A stretch of DNA of 64,000 nt, taken from Adiantum capillus-veneris. Its lineage: Eukaryota; Streptophyta; Polypodiopsida; Polypodiales; Pteridaceae. Location of the stretch: the NCBI GenBank assembly GCA_014529385.2, contig CM043956.1:90782721-90846720 (forward strand). Direction: 5' to 3'. Under the pieces are notes generated by a model. The model searched no databases, was not told where the DNA came from, and saw only the letters and a program-made list of their open reading frames with translations. Within the stretch, counting starts at the first letter, position 1; each line of letters begins with the position of its first letter. A program made the position numbers and the translations under genes. This document shows positions 12,899 through 23,962 of this stretch, piece after piece.

Positions 12899-14817
12899 GT
12901 CCTCAAATAAGAAAGCTCATATCACAGAACAGGTGCTAGAAACAATACCTGCCAATATCTTCATCGAAAGGTTTCAAGCAGCAGATGGAGAGATAGTAAA
13001 GGCCACAATTTTTCCAAGGAAATTGTGTACACCAAAAGTCTGAAGTGCAAGCAGGGGCCAAGTGTCTACAATTAGACAACTTCCTACAGCTACCACCATG
13101 GGGAACATATTTCAAAAGAGCACATGAACTCATCAGTTCTATTTAGTACAATGGAGAAGCCACGCTTACTAACAAAGATGAAGCTACGATCAAGTTAAAA
13201 TCACCGCGGAGATAATCGACGAAGATCTCCACCTACAGCAGGGAACACACAATCTATTGCAAAATACCAAAGCAATAGATAATGACAAAGAATTTTTGAA
13301 GCAAAGAGGACACAAATTGACCTATCAAGACTTAATCTACTCAAAGACAGAACTGCCGTTGTGCCTCATATTGCAACATTTCAAGGTACAAATGCCACCG
13401 AGATACACTGAACCACTTTTGTACATAGCAGTGGTAATGGCAATGGGGTTAGCCAAAAGAAGAGTAGTTAGCTGTGATTTTGGCAATTACCTACTTGACA
13501 ACATAGTGGAAGCAAATAGTAGCCAAAGGAGCAAGAGTTACATGAATGATAGACCAATGCTGACTTGAACCGCTTACCAAGCGTTAGGAATGATTGATGA
13601 TCTACCACCTGCGCAAGCACAGCTAGATTGGATCCACAAATCTAAAAGAGCAGTAAAGCCAGTAGCAGGACCATAAACAACGAGGTCAAAACTGGAGATC
13701 AAACAAACAAGGCAGAGCTCAACGAGAAATGACACTGATAGAATCATTCAAGTGCAAAGGACAATGGAAGAAGCACAGGTGCAAAGAGAAAAACTCCGCC
13801 AACAAAATCACAAGGAAAAGAGAAGTCAGGGAACGAAATCAGATGATGAAAGAGAAGAAGAAGAGGATGTGCCTCTACAGCACAAAAAACCAAAAGCTTT
13901 AGAAAGGGTCAAACAACGCAAAAGAAAGGAAGCAGAGGAAAATCTGAACATTGCCAACAAAATGCGACAACGAATTCAGAATGAGCTCAAGCAAAAGATG
14001 GAACAAAGAGAAAGAGAGGATGCAACACATCGATGATCTCAAATCATCTGACGAATCTACCAAAGCAGGGGACAAAGAAAAAAACCAAGAAGAGAAAGGT
14101 GATCAGGATACTTTTGACCAGCAAGAATATAATTTTGAATCACCAAAAGACAAAAATCTACCTTCAGAGACTAGAATAGAAAGAAGAGAAGAAGCCTTGA
14201 ATCTTCTAGAACAAATGGCAGATAAAGTGCTTTCACAAAATCAAGCAGATCTAGAAAAACAGACAGCACTGTCAGAAATCACTACAGCTCTGGCTACTTG
14301 TGAAGTATTGAAAACAAAAGAAAGAATGAAGGATGATGCTGGTACCTTGGACCAGGGCCAAAGAAGCCAGAACCAATCACGATTGCCTCGTTCGCAAGCT
14401 GTGGTGGACGAGGGAGTGCAAATGATCCGATCGTTTGACATTGATGCACATTTAGACTAGATTAAGCTCAATTTTCAATGTCAAAGAGCTCTATACAACT
14501 TGCATGAACTAGAGCTGGAGGACACAAGGAAAGAGGCAACGAGAGTAGCCAAAAGCACACTACAACTGCAAACAGAATCAAGGAGTTGAAAATAGTCCAA
14601 TTGAAACTCTAATTAGAATTACAAAGAGAACAAGAGAATGTTGCATATTACTACAAGGAATTTCAGCAGTTTAATGAAGCCAACACTACTCTGCAGGTTG
14701 AGCAACAACGACTAGACGAGGAGCTAATCAGGGAAAGAGAATAGAATGAGAAGCTTCAAGAGTCTTATGTGGTGGTCAGCAAAACTCTGACCCAATTGTT
14801 AGCCTCGCAAGAGACGT
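12899..14817 (+). pseudogene. coiled-coil-rich ORF of unknown function, left part, split by element B
   Basis: A candidate start (MSSNKKAHITEQ) opens a region that can be followed in pieces to the insertion point of element B. Open stretches are 13257-13568 (contains a compact region ending SCDFGNYLLDNIVEAN), 13752-14036 (charged, very rich in Gln, Glu, Lys, Arg) and 13951-14460 in a shifted frame. The last 24 codons before 14817 are open in the frame that continues to the right of element B. The second half has the heptad-like composition of a long coiled coil. I do not recognise the family; a retroelement accessory ORF is one possibility. Stops and a frameshift mark it as decayed. Confidence 0.55.
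14814..14817 (+). repeat. target-site duplication of element B, left copy (ACGT)
   Basis: ACGT directly precedes the LTR start TGGTGC and recurs directly after the last CA of the 3' LTR. Collapsing the two copies keeps the reading frame of the interrupted ORF. Four bases is short for Ty3/gypsy, where five is usual. Confidence 0.65.
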
Positions 14818-15767
14818 TGGTGCATCTAAAGTTGATCACAACTAAGTAGTGGTCTATGCCAGGCAAAGGGTGCAATCAAGTGCGGTGCAAAAGGCTAGGG
14901 CAAGTGTCGATGCGCTTGGCACCCAAAGGATAGCGGGAAAGTGTGTTTGAAGCGGTTTTTTAGGCCAAAAGTGCAGCGGAATGGTCCAGTTGGAATGGCA
15001 AGTCAAGGCACCCAAAATGCCAAATCAGTGCTCTAGAATGTAGAGTTCAGCATGCTCTAGAAGCCGGTCCACACGGCTCGTCAAACGGAGTCCCGGTGCT
15101 CAAGATATTGCAGTTTAAAGAAAGGGTGTGTAGCAGATCCCCGACGTGCAGGGTAGCTGGGGAAAGGTGTCCCGGGTTAATGTCAATGCATATGTGTGTA
15201 GTGCTCGAGTTATGGAGCATGCTTATCTTCTCGGATCATGAATCAGAGCTCTCGATAGCAAGTTATGGCCATTTGAAAGTTTCACGGGGGCTAGTTCTGG
15301 AAGGTTTTGGCCGCATCAGCCGGTGGGCCATCTGGAATTTTCTAAAGCTCACCAAAGCTTGCAAGTGCAGAGTACAATATGGGAAGTTAGCCGGAAGTGA
15401 CGGCACTCCGATCGGAGCTCCGAGCACCGACATAGAGCAGTTTGGGGCCGGAGGTTCGATCCGACCACGGTGGCTTCGAAGTTTTTTTTCCGTTTTGGCG
15501 GCTCCCGCACAAGGCCATTAAAGACCCAGAATGTGGATCAAGTTGGTGGTGCTGAAGCCTGAGATATGAAGCTTTGTCCGGGCTTGGCAGAGTGATCATC
15601 CGATCATCGAGTAGAGAGTGGCATCAAAGCCAGGCCAAAGGAAAAAAATTTGTTTCAATTGAGTTTTTTTGAGGACTTTGGAAGCTCCAAGGAAGACACT
15701 CCATGTGGAGCCGCCACATGGCAGGCAAGGAGGTCCCACATGCGATGCCGGAACTATCGAGCTCAGA

Positions 15768-15776
15768 CTATATAGG
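15768..15776 (+). promoter_or_regulatory. candidate TATA box in 5' LTR of B
   Basis: CTATATAGG lies in the middle of the LTR and is kept in the 3' LTR at 22997. A TATATA element occurs at the matching place in the diverged LTR near 41510. It is the best candidate for the promoter. Confidence 0.5.
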
Positions 15777-16427
15777 CTGGACCATGAGGCCCCATTGGTA
15801 TCACAAAGGGAAGCGAGGAGCTCTTGGAGCTCCGTGCGATGCGGGCTATGGCGGAAGGCACCACCGGCGCTGCACACGCGGCGGGTGGCAGTTTGCGGTG
15901 GTTTTGGGCGGCTCCGCCCTTGCGAGGAAGGTGATGACATGGCACCCGCCCATGGGGAGGCAGTTTCCCACGGACTAAATTCGGTCCAAACCTTTTTGAA
16001 GGCAATGTGAACCCTTAGGGGGGGCAACGATGGCGCCGTCGTTTCTCCCTAAAGGGTGCTTGTGTGTAGAGTGAAGTATGAAGCCTCGGGATAAGCACCA
16101 AGCTAGTCAAAGTCTAGTTGAGCCTCCCAAGGGGAGTGCCACATGTCGGCCTACCATGAAAAATGCCTAGAAAGTCAAAAAAACGAGCCCAATATAGGGG
16201 CAAAACCTTTTGTAACAAGGGACTTCTTAGTTTTTGCACTGTACATGAGAGGAGAAGAGAGAGAAGCTCAGAGAAGGATTGTAATGGAGCTTGGAAGCCA
16301 TTAATGCACAACCCTTTTGGTCTGTGGTGCTGTGTCGCATCCCCCTTCCCCCTTTTTCTTTGTCGTCTCGTCTGTTGCCAGCCGCGGTGCCGGTGAAGCG
16401 TGTATATGCCCAGATCGTTGGTGCTTT

Positions 16428-16431
<4 letters not shown>

Positions 16432-16523
<92 letters not shown>
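16432..16523 (+). repeat. (AG)n microsatellite inside 5' LTR of B, ~92 bp
   Basis: A pure AG run lies about 660 bases after the TATA candidate, in what should be the transcribed R/U5 part. The 3' LTR has the same run at the same place but shorter. Confidence 0.97.
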
Positions 16524-16525
<2 letters not shown>

Positions 16526-16757
16526 AGTGTATGTGTATGTGTGGCGGGAGGCAGAGCAGGTGCAGTGAGGTGTCGGCTCCTTTTGCGGTCCTGGATAGCG
16601 TGTGTGCGCTTGGGAACTGAGCAGATGAAGCGGACTAGATGTAGATTGTCATTTTGAAGGTGTTTTTGAGTGGATTGGGATGCTGTGTTGACCGTGAGCT
16701 ATAGAGAGGCATTTCTGGTCGTGCTGGGTGTCGTCCCCATTCCCCCTCTCCATCTTC

Positions 16758-16775
16758 TGGTGCCCCCATGGAGGA
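16758..16775 (+). promoter_or_regulatory. primer-binding site (element B)
   Basis: TGGTGCCCCCATGGAGGA begins five bases after the LTR end. The TGG matches the CCA tail of a tRNA. Element C has the same sequence with one difference at the same place, though its LTRs are unrelated. I cannot name the tRNA with confidence. Confidence 0.75.
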
Positions 16776-16829
16776 GCACACTGATTGCTCCTAGTTGATC
16801 GAAAAGAAGCGATTTTTGTGTTGGAAGTC

Positions 16830-17342
16830 ATGGCAGGTAGAACCTATGGACCAATTTTCATAGGAGAAGAGAGCCCTGATGAGTGGATGTCAGATTTCGA
16901 GCTGTACATGCTATTGTTACGTATGCCGAATGAGGATAGCAAGATGCATACTTTTCCTTTGGTGATGCATGGTAGAGCTAAAGCATGGTACGATGCATTG
17001 GAAGGTGAGCCGAAGCAAGCATGGCCGTCTCTACGGGCGAGGTTTCTTCATGAATTTCGCAAGGAGACTTCCCCAATCGAAATGGATGCAAAGCTGAAGG
17101 TGCTTAAGCAAGATGTAAGTGAAGAGTTCAATTTGTTTTTGGGTCATTTTGAAGAGTGTTGGGCAGAGTTAGCGGCAGCCATGCAATTGGCCAATGGAGA
17201 TTACTTCAAGCTAGACAAATTCATGGCATGTCTGCATCCCAAGGTGAGAGAAAAAGTTGATTTCGAGAGCCCAGAGAATTATAATGGTGCAGTAGCCATT
17301 GCACGGTCGAAGAGCAGAAAGATAAAGAAGAAGATAGAGTAG
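16830..17342 (+). pseudogene. gag capsid region (element B)
   Basis: The likely start is MAGRTYGPIFIGEE, 15 codons inside the longest open frame and placed like the gag start of element C (SGYPLFFGEPGED). The body has the retrotransposon gag pattern: DEWMSDFELY, HGRAKAWYDALEGE, WPSLRARFLHEF, a helix with FNLFLGHFEECW, and FMACLHPKVREKV. Gag forms the virus-like particle in the cytoplasm. A TAG at 17340 separates it from the zinc-knuckle segment, which continues in the same frame. Confidence 0.88.
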
Positions 17343-17345
17343 GGC

Positions 17346-17834
17346 GTGTCAGGCTACGAGACGATGTCCCATGTTCAACCGCAGAGCCCGAGAGAGGCTG
17401 GACATGAAGAAAATCAGGGAATTCGAGGTGTAACTGTTGTGCCGCAAATTTGGGTGCGCACAGTGCAAGATTTATCCGAGCAGATGCAAGAGTTGCGGCT
17501 CAGTGTCATGGATAGAGGACAACCAAGAGGAGCAAGGGGCAAGGCACGGCCACTGCCTGGTAGGTGTTACAATTGTGGAGAAGAAGGGCATTATTCACCT
17601 GATTGTCCTCAACCGCAGAGAGAAAGAGGAGGTATGTACCCGCTTTTTGGTAGAGGTCAAGGTCAAGGGCAATACAATGGTCCAAGAGACCAAGCGGTGG
17701 AGAATCCTGTGCAGCCAGCTCAACAAAACGGAGGTGAGGTTCCAAGAGTGAACATCATAGGGGAAGACAAGCAGGATGTCGAAGTTTTGGCCAATAGGAG
17801 GCCAAGAAATGAGAGGGAAATAGAGGTAGAATAG
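17346..17834 (+). pseudogene. gag nucleocapsid segment with CCHC zinc knuckle (element B)
   Basis: CYNCGEEGHYSPDC is a perfect C-x2-C-x4-H-x4-C zinc knuckle, which binds the element RNA in the particle. It sits in a basic, Gly- and Gln-rich context typical of nucleocapsid. It is in phase with gag on the left and protease on the right, separated only by stops (17340, 17832, 17946). Confidence 0.9.
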
Positions 17835-17969
17835 GAAACTAGAGCTCGCAAGGGTAAAGAGAAGGTGTACGAAGGCGGAGAGCAGTATGAGCCTAGCAAG
17901 AGAAGGAGGCGTCGCAAGATAAAGCAAGAGGATTTCCAGCTAGGATGAGGCTACCCCGAGTACAATCTG

Positions 17970-19082
17970 GTGAGTGATGTTCAAAATCAAAAGGCAAATA
18001 TTACATTTGGTCATTTGTTAGCTTTGAATCCAAAGTTAAGAAGGCAGTGGTCCACGAGTGTTAGCACCAGGCTACCAAGAGCTAAGGGAAATGTCCAAGC
18101 AGTGCAAAACCTGGCTTTGAGAGTAGGTAGCCCCACTGATATTCTTCCATTGGTGGATGCGATTATAGAGAAGCGGATGCAGGTACAAGCCTACATAGAC
18201 GACGGAGCACAGATTTGCGTCATGACAAAAGCAGCCATGAAAGAGACTTTAGTCAAGGCAGTAGTCAGGTCAAATGTGCGCATGAGGATGGCTAACCATA
18301 CTAAAGCGAGGTGTCTGGGTGTGGCGCAGGATGTGAAGGTCAAGGTGATGGGCATAGAGTGCTTGATTGACTTCTTTGTGATGAAAGCAGGGGATAATGC
18401 TTACCCTATCATTTTGGGTAGGCCATGGTTTTTGGCTATAGGAGCAAAGCAGGATTGGGAGAGCAAAGTGTTCACTTTGCCTGACAAAGAGAGAGGCAGA
18501 CAAATTGTGCTTGATTTGAAGACCAAGGAGAGCAGTTCTCGTCCTATGGAAATTAAAGACGAGGGCGACAGGACGAGCTATGAGTACGAGACTGAGACGG
18601 GATATGAGGAAGGCTATACTAGCACAGAGGAAGAGGAGAGCGAGGATGACATGCTGAAGATAGATGCGGATTTTTTCGGAGTCACCATAGATGACTCTCC
18701 ACTTAAAGAAGAAGGTATGCAGCCTCAAGCTCATGGCTTAAGCATAGAGGAGGTTTCGAGTATGATAAGTGAATACCTTACCAAAGGGGAAAAGGAGAGC
18801 TATGTTCAACTTTGTGAGTCCTATCCAAATCTGTTTGCAACGGAGTACAAGCATTTGCGAGGTACAAAGGGGGTGGAGCACAAAATTGTTCTTAAGGAGG
18901 GACATAAGCCTAAAGCACAGAAGCTGAGAAGATTAGGGGAAATCCAAAAAGAAGCCCTTTGGCAGGAGATCAATAAACTATTGGATGCAGGCATCATATA
19001 TCCTGTGAAGGAGTCAGAGTGGGTCTCGCCAGTGGTCATAACCCCTAAGAAGAATGGGAAATGGAGAGTGTGTGTCGACTAA
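17970..19082 (+). pseudogene. protease and N-terminal reverse transcriptase (element B)
   Basis: The protease has AYIDDGAQICVM, the D-[ST]-G-A region with Asp in the variable place, and AYPIILGRPWFL near its end. An acidic spacer rich in Glu and Ser follows. RT begins with VEHKIVLKEGHKPKAQKLRR and reaches VSPVVITPKKNGKWRVCVD, where TAA replaces the Tyr expected in VCVDY. Protease matures the polyprotein; RT makes cDNA. The frame is open for 370 codons. Confidence 0.92.
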
Positions 19083-19088
19083 AAGCCA

Positions 19089-19526
19089 TTGAATGCCGCG
19101 ACCAAGAGGAATCACTACCCCTTGCCATTTCAAGACGAAATCCTAAACCAAGTGGCTGGGCATGAGAGGTACTCAATTATGGATGGCTTTTCGGGGTACT
19201 TTCAGATAGGGATTGCACTTGAAGACCAGCTGAAGACCACATTCATATCTCCATGGGGCTATTTTGCTTACCGCAGGATGCCGTTCGGATTGGTGAATGC
19301 ATACGCTACCTTCCAAGGTTGGATGAACACGGTATTTGGTCCATACTTGGGCCATTTTATTAGGGTCTTCATGGATGATATCGGTTGCTATAGTTCAAGG
19401 TTGGAGCACCTATCGAAGCTCCAACTATGCTTTCAAAGGCTTGATGAAGAAGGAGGCCAGTTGAATCCCAAAAAATGCAAGCTAGCACATCCTCGAGCGC
19501 AGCTGTTAGGTCATGTGGTGTCGTAA
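19089..19526 (+). pseudogene. reverse transcriptase catalytic region (element B)
   Basis: It continues in the same frame after the TAA. Visible RT blocks are DGFSGYFQIGIALED, TTFISPWGYFAYRRMPFGL, and the catalytic VFMDDIGCYSS (equivalent to the Y-x-D-D box), then QLNPKKCKLAHP and LLGHVVS. The last is followed by a TAA where element C has Tyr. All catalytic Asp residues are present. Confidence 0.93.
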
Positions 19527-19553
19527 AACGGTATAGAGGCAGATCCTGAGAAG

Positions 19554-20405
19554 GTGAACGCATTGGTGTTGATGGAGCCGCCATCAGATGCTCGAAGTTT
19601 GGCTTCATTTGTTCATAAATTGAAGTATTTGTCACGTTTCTTTTGGATGCTGTGGCAATATGTGCATCCTATTCAAAAGAGGGCTCAGCAAGTACATGAC
19701 TATGAATGGGATGAGGAAGCTCAAGAGGCTTTTGATAGGGTCAAGGAGATTTTATGCCAGTTGCCAACGGTGTGTCCTCCCAATCGAGAGGACGGCTTTT
19801 ATGTGTCTATGACGGTGGGCACAGTTGCTATTGGAGAAGTTCTATTGCAAAAGGTAGGGAGAAGCTACAAGCCGATATACTTCGAGAGCAGGGTTATTAG
19901 CCCAGGAGAGGCTACCTACACCGAGGCGGAGCAGTGGGTGATGGCTCTAGTCTTCGCTTGCAGGAAGTTCAAAGTCCATTTGATTGTGCGTAAGTTTTTT
20001 GTATTAACGGCTAACAATCTATTGCCATAAGTAGTGCTACATTTGAAGCCAGGAAGGAGGATTATGAAGTGGGTGTTGGAGCTACAGGAGTTCGAGTTCG
20101 AGTTCGAGTTTAAGGTCGATCACACGAGTCAATCTCACCTGGCAGACATTCTTGTCAGCAAAGCTATCGATTTGCCGGCCTATCCAAGAGTGGTGCGAGA
20201 TGAAGCTAAGGAGGAACCCGACTTGGAAGATTCTTTCACTATGTGGTTCGATGGATCATATCGAAGGGTAGTGCAGAAAGCAGGAGGAGGTGTGGTGATA
20301 CACGACCCACATGGCAAAACAATATTTTCAAAGGCGTATGATTTAGAGGATGTCCACACCAATAATGAGGCAGAGTATCTCGCTCTGCATTTGGGTTTAA
20401 AGTAG
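19554..20405 (+). pseudogene. RT thumb/connection and RNase H, first part (element B)
   Basis: The segment includes the connection region (LKYLSRFFWMLWQ), the RT-RNase H tether (TANNLLP, cut by a TAA where C has Trp) and the RNase H start MWFDGSYRR with NNEAEYLAL, giving the first Asp and the Glu of the RNase H active site. A local GAGTTC repeat makes EFEFEFEF near 20090, an expansion not seen in elements A and C. A TAG at 20403 interrupts the domain. Confidence 0.9.
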
Positions 20406-20429
20406 TGCATAGAGTTCGACATTTGAAGG

Positions 20430-20861
20430 TTGGTGGTGAAGGGAGATGCATTGCTAGTCATCAAGCAATTGTTAGGCCAATGGCAGGTAAAGCGCGATTC
20501 TTTGAAGCATTGGTTCTTTTCCATCAAGAAGATGTTGAAGTCTTTTGAAGAAGTCCAATTCAAGCATGTGAGGAGAGAGCAGAATCAAGAGGCGGATCAA
20601 CTAGCTAGCAGCAAAGTACAGGTACATGTTGCAGGTCTATATGTGGCCCCAGCCACTTATGCAGGTAGAGAGACTCTAAAGGAGATTGAAGGATTTTTGA
20701 GTACAGGGCAATGTTCAGAGGGTTTGTCCAAGCTGCAAAAGAGAAGAGTGGTGCAAAAGGCCCGCAAATTCACACTGGTAGGTGAAGATCTCATGAATTA
20801 CGGGCGTGACAGAGTGCTTAGAAGGGTGTTGTACAAAGAGGAGATAGGAATGGTGCTGTAG
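20430..20861 (+). pseudogene. RNase H end and linker to integrase (element B)
   Basis: It begins with VVKGDALLVIKQLL, carrying the next RNase H catalytic Asp, and KHVRREQNQEADQLA, carrying the last. A linker (LQKRRVVQKARKF) leads to integrase. Stops flank it at 20403, 20424 and 20859, all in frame. Confidence 0.88.
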
Positions 20862-21968
20862 CAATTCCATGAAGAGAGCGGGCATCAAGGTAAAGACCAG
20901 GTTTTGTTTCGAGTCTTGAGAGCAGGTTTTTGGTGGCCGTTGATAGTACGTGATGTGCACTATTGGTGCAAAACGTGCCACGAATGTCAGACTATGGGCG
21001 AGAGGAGACTGATAGCCAAATCACAGGGAGCTATCATTGCCCAAGATGATTTTGAGAAGTGGGATTTGGATGCCATTGGTCCACTCCCGAAGTCGGCAAG
21101 CGGTAAAAAATACATTATAGTGGCGATTGACTACCTTACCAGGTGGGTTGAGGCCAAGGCTGTCAAAGAGGTAAATGCAAATGTGGTAGCTCAGTTCGTG
21201 TTTGACAGCATTTGTTTCCGTTTTGGTGTTCCATGGGTACTGATCTCTGACAGAGGCCAAGGATTTCGAAGCAAATTAATGCGGGCTTTAGTGGAAAAGC
21301 TGGGTATCCAACACCGCTTCTCTTCACCATATCACCCGCAGTGCAATGGTCTGGTAGAGAGTGCCAATGGGCAGATTGTGAAGATGTTGACCAAATATGT
21401 TTATAAACAGGTGACAGAATGGGAGGTGAACTTGGAGAAGTGTTTGTGGGCCTACCGCACATCCTACAAGGTGGCCACAAACTTCACTCCATTTGATCTG
21501 GTTTATGGTACAGAGGCGGTTTTGCCAGTGCATGCACAACTAGGTGCATTGAAGGGTATGTGGCGTGTCAGTGCCACTCAACAGGGCGTGTTGCAGGATC
21601 GGATCACTAGTTTGGAGGCTTTACAGATGGATAGGGAGGCTGCGGCAGACTTTTATGTGAAACAGAGGGATAAGCGAGTGGCGAAGTTCAACAAGAGCTT
21701 GCCAAACAAGGAGATTCAAGAGGGAGATCTGGTGATGAAGTATGAAAGCTACTTGGACTTCACCTTCCAAAATAAGTTCAAGAAGAAATGGACGGGTCCG
21801 TACAAAGTGCATAAAGCCTTTCCGAATGGAACCTATCAGCTGGTGAGAGACAATGGCAAACATTTGAGGCATAGGGTAAATGGTGTATGGCTCAAGCTAT
21901 ACTTTGATAGGGGGTTAGTGCCTGATGTACACCAGATTGTAGCTACGGGGTTTGGGCAACCAACCTAG
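20862..21968 (+). pseudogene. integrase with GPY/F-like tail (element B)
   Basis: The zinc-binding module is HEESGHQG followed by CKTCHEC. The core has D in VAIDYLTRW, D in SDRGQGF and E in LVESANG. The C-terminal part shows the GPY/F module (KWTGPYKVHKAF, NGTYQL) and no chromodomain after it. Integrase joins the cDNA ends to nuclear DNA. The open frame from 20904 to its end is 354 codons and is the least damaged part of element B. Confidence 0.93.
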
Positions 21969-22120
21969 ACAGAGGGAGCTTATGAAGAGAGAGGACACCT
22001 TGTACATACTCTGTACATAGCATGTACATACAGCTATGGTTTTTTACTTCATTCCATGCTTGTCAAGTGTTGCAATTTTCAGGTAAAGTGTGCTTTTAGT
22101 TGAGCACGAATGCTCAACAA

Positions 22121-22136
22121 GAGGATTGGGCAATGA
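22121..22136 (+). promoter_or_regulatory. polypurine-like tract (element B)
   Basis: GAGGATTGGGCAATGA lies immediately before the LTR start. It is less pure than the tract of element C. If the LTR began at TGATGG (22134) instead, the tract would end at 22133; the target-site duplication favours 22137. Confidence 0.55.
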
Positions 22137-23657
22137 TGGTGCAGCTAAAGTTGATCAGATAGCAGGAAAGTGTGTTTGAAGCGGTTTTTTAGGCCAAAAG
22201 TGCAGCGGAATGGTCCAGTTGGGATGGCAAGTCAAGGCGCCCGAAATGCCAAGTCAGTGCTCTAGAATGTAGAGTTCAGCGTGCTCTAAAAACCGATCCA
22301 GACGGCTCGTCAAACGGAGTCCCGGTGCTCAAGATATTGCAGTTTAAAGAAAGGGTGTGTAGCAGATCCCCGACGTGCAGGGCAGCTGGGGACTAGTGGC
22401 CCGGGTTGATGTCAATGCATATGTGTGTAGTGCTCAAGTTATGGAGCATGCCTGTCTTCTCGGATCGTGAATCGGAGCTTTGGATAGCAAGTTATGGCCA
22501 TTTGAAAGTTTCACGGGGGCCAGTTCTGGAAGTTTTTGGCCACATCGGCCGGTGGGCCATCTGGAATTTTCTAAAGCTCGCCAAAGCTTGCAAGTGCACA
22601 GTACAATATGGGAAGCTAGCCGAAAGTGACGGCGCTCCGATCGGAGCTCCGAGCACCGAGATAGAGTAGTTTGACGCCGGAGGTTCGATCTGACCACAGT
22701 GGCTTCGAAGTTTTTTTTCCGTTTTGGCGGCTCCCGCACAAGGCCATTAAAGACCCGGAATGTGGATCAAGTTGGTGGTGTTGAAGCCTGAGATATGAAG
22801 CTTTGGCCGGGCTTGGCAGAGTGATCATACGATCATCGAGTAGAGAGTGGCATCAAAGCCAGGCCAAAGGAAAAAAATTTGTTTCAATTGAGTTTTTTTG
22901 AGGACTTTGGAAGCTCCAAGGAAGACACTCCATGTGGAGCCGCCACATGGCAGGCAGGGAGGTCCCACATGCGGTGCCGGAACTATCGAGCTCGGACTAT
23001 ATAGGCTGGACCGTGAGGCCCCATCGGTATCACAAAGGGAAGCGAGGAGCTCTTGGAGCTCCGTGCGATGCGGGCTATGGCGGAAGGCGCCACTAGCGCT
23101 GCGCAGGCGGCGGGTGGCAGTTTGCGGTGGTTTTGGGCGTCTCCGCCCTCACGAGGAAGGTGATGATGTGGCACCCGCCCATGGGGAGGCAGTTTCCCAC
23201 GGACTAAATTCGGTCCAAACCTTTTTGAAGGCAATGTGAACCCTTAGGGGGGCAACGATTGCGCCGTCGTTTCTCCCTAAAGGGTGCTTGTGTGTAGAGT
23301 GAAGTATGAAGCCTCGGGATAAGCACCAAGCTAGTCAAAGTCTAGTTGAGCCTCCCAAGGGGAGTGCCACTTGTTGGCCTACCATGAAAAATGCCTAGAA
23401 AGTCAAAAAAACGAGCCCAATATAGGGGCAAAACCTTTTGTAACAAGGGACTTCTTAGTTTTTGCACTGTACATAAGAGGAGAAGAGAGAGAAGCTCAGA
23501 GAAGGATTGTAATGGAGCTTGGAAGCCATTAATGCACAACCCTTTTGGTCTGTGGTGCTGTGTCGCATCCCCCTTCCCCCTTTTTCTTTGTCGTCTTGTC
23601 TGTTGCCAGCCGCGGTGCCGGTGAAGCGTGTGTATGCCCGGATCGTTGGTGCTTTGC

Positions 23658-23731
<74 letters not shown>

Positions 23732-23958
23732 AGTGTATGTGTATGTGTGGAGGGAGGTAGAGCAGGTGTAGTGAGGTGTCGGCTCCTTTTGCGATCCTGG
23801 ATAGCGTGTGTGCGCTTAGGAACTGAGCAGGTGAAGCGGATTAGATGTAGATTGTCATTTCGAAGGTGTTTTCGAGTGGATTGGGGTGCTATGTTGACCC
23901 TGAGCTATAGAGAGGCATTTCTGGTCGTGCTGGGTGTTGTCCCCATTCCCCCTCTCCA
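22137..23958 (+). repeat. 3' LTR of element B (1,822 bp)
   Basis: It is a direct copy of 14818-16752 with the same ends, TATA candidate and (GA)n tract. It lacks the ~84-bp segment near the start. It ends at CTCTCCA, followed by ACGT and the resumed coiled-coil frame. Confidence 0.93.
23661..23729 (+). repeat. (GA)n microsatellite inside 3' LTR of B, ~69 bp
   Basis: A pure GA run at the position matching 16432-16523. The two LTRs were identical at insertion, so the ~23-base difference arose afterwards. Confidence 0.97.
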
Positions 23959-23962
23959 ACGT
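23959..23962 (+). repeat. target-site duplication of element B, right copy (ACGT)
   Basis: It matches the four bases before the 5' LTR and lies directly after the terminal CA. Confidence 0.65.

Larger units (their letters stand above)
14818..16752 (+). repeat. 5' LTR of element B (1,935 bp)
   Basis: It starts TGGTGCATCTAAAG and ends CCCCATTCCCCCTCTCCA. It matches 22137-23958 from end to end. It contains about 84 extra bases after position 14838 that the 3' LTR lacks, and a longer (AG)n run. Many differences between the copies are C/T or G/A changes at CpG sites, as expected from methylated cytosines. Confidence 0.93.
14818..23958 (+). mobile_element. Ty3/gypsy LTR retrotransposon B, full length (9,141 bp)
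   Basis: Two LTRs in direct orientation flank a primer-binding site, gag, zinc knuckle, protease, RT, RNase H, integrase and a purine-rich tract. The whole coding part from 16785 to 21968 is in a single phase and carries about ten premature stops but no frameshift. The element is nested in a coiled-coil coding region. The two LTRs look about 95 percent identical by eye apart from an ~84-bp indel near their start and a microsatellite length difference, so the insertion is not recent. The order protease-RT-RNase H-integrase defines Ty3/gypsy. Confidence 0.95.

Noticed and set aside
15453-15462. GGTTCGATCC in the B LTR, like a tRNA B box
   Set aside because: No A box at the right distance, no cloverleaf, and the 3' LTR copy has already lost the last base of the motif. 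Not a tRNA gene.
16785-21968. Idea that U-to-C RNA editing repairs the stops of element B, as in fern organelles
   Set aside because: By comparison with element C, most stops replace Tyr, Trp, Met or Lys rather than Gln or Arg, so T-to-C changes would not restore them. Editing of this kind is also known from organelles, not nuclear transposons.
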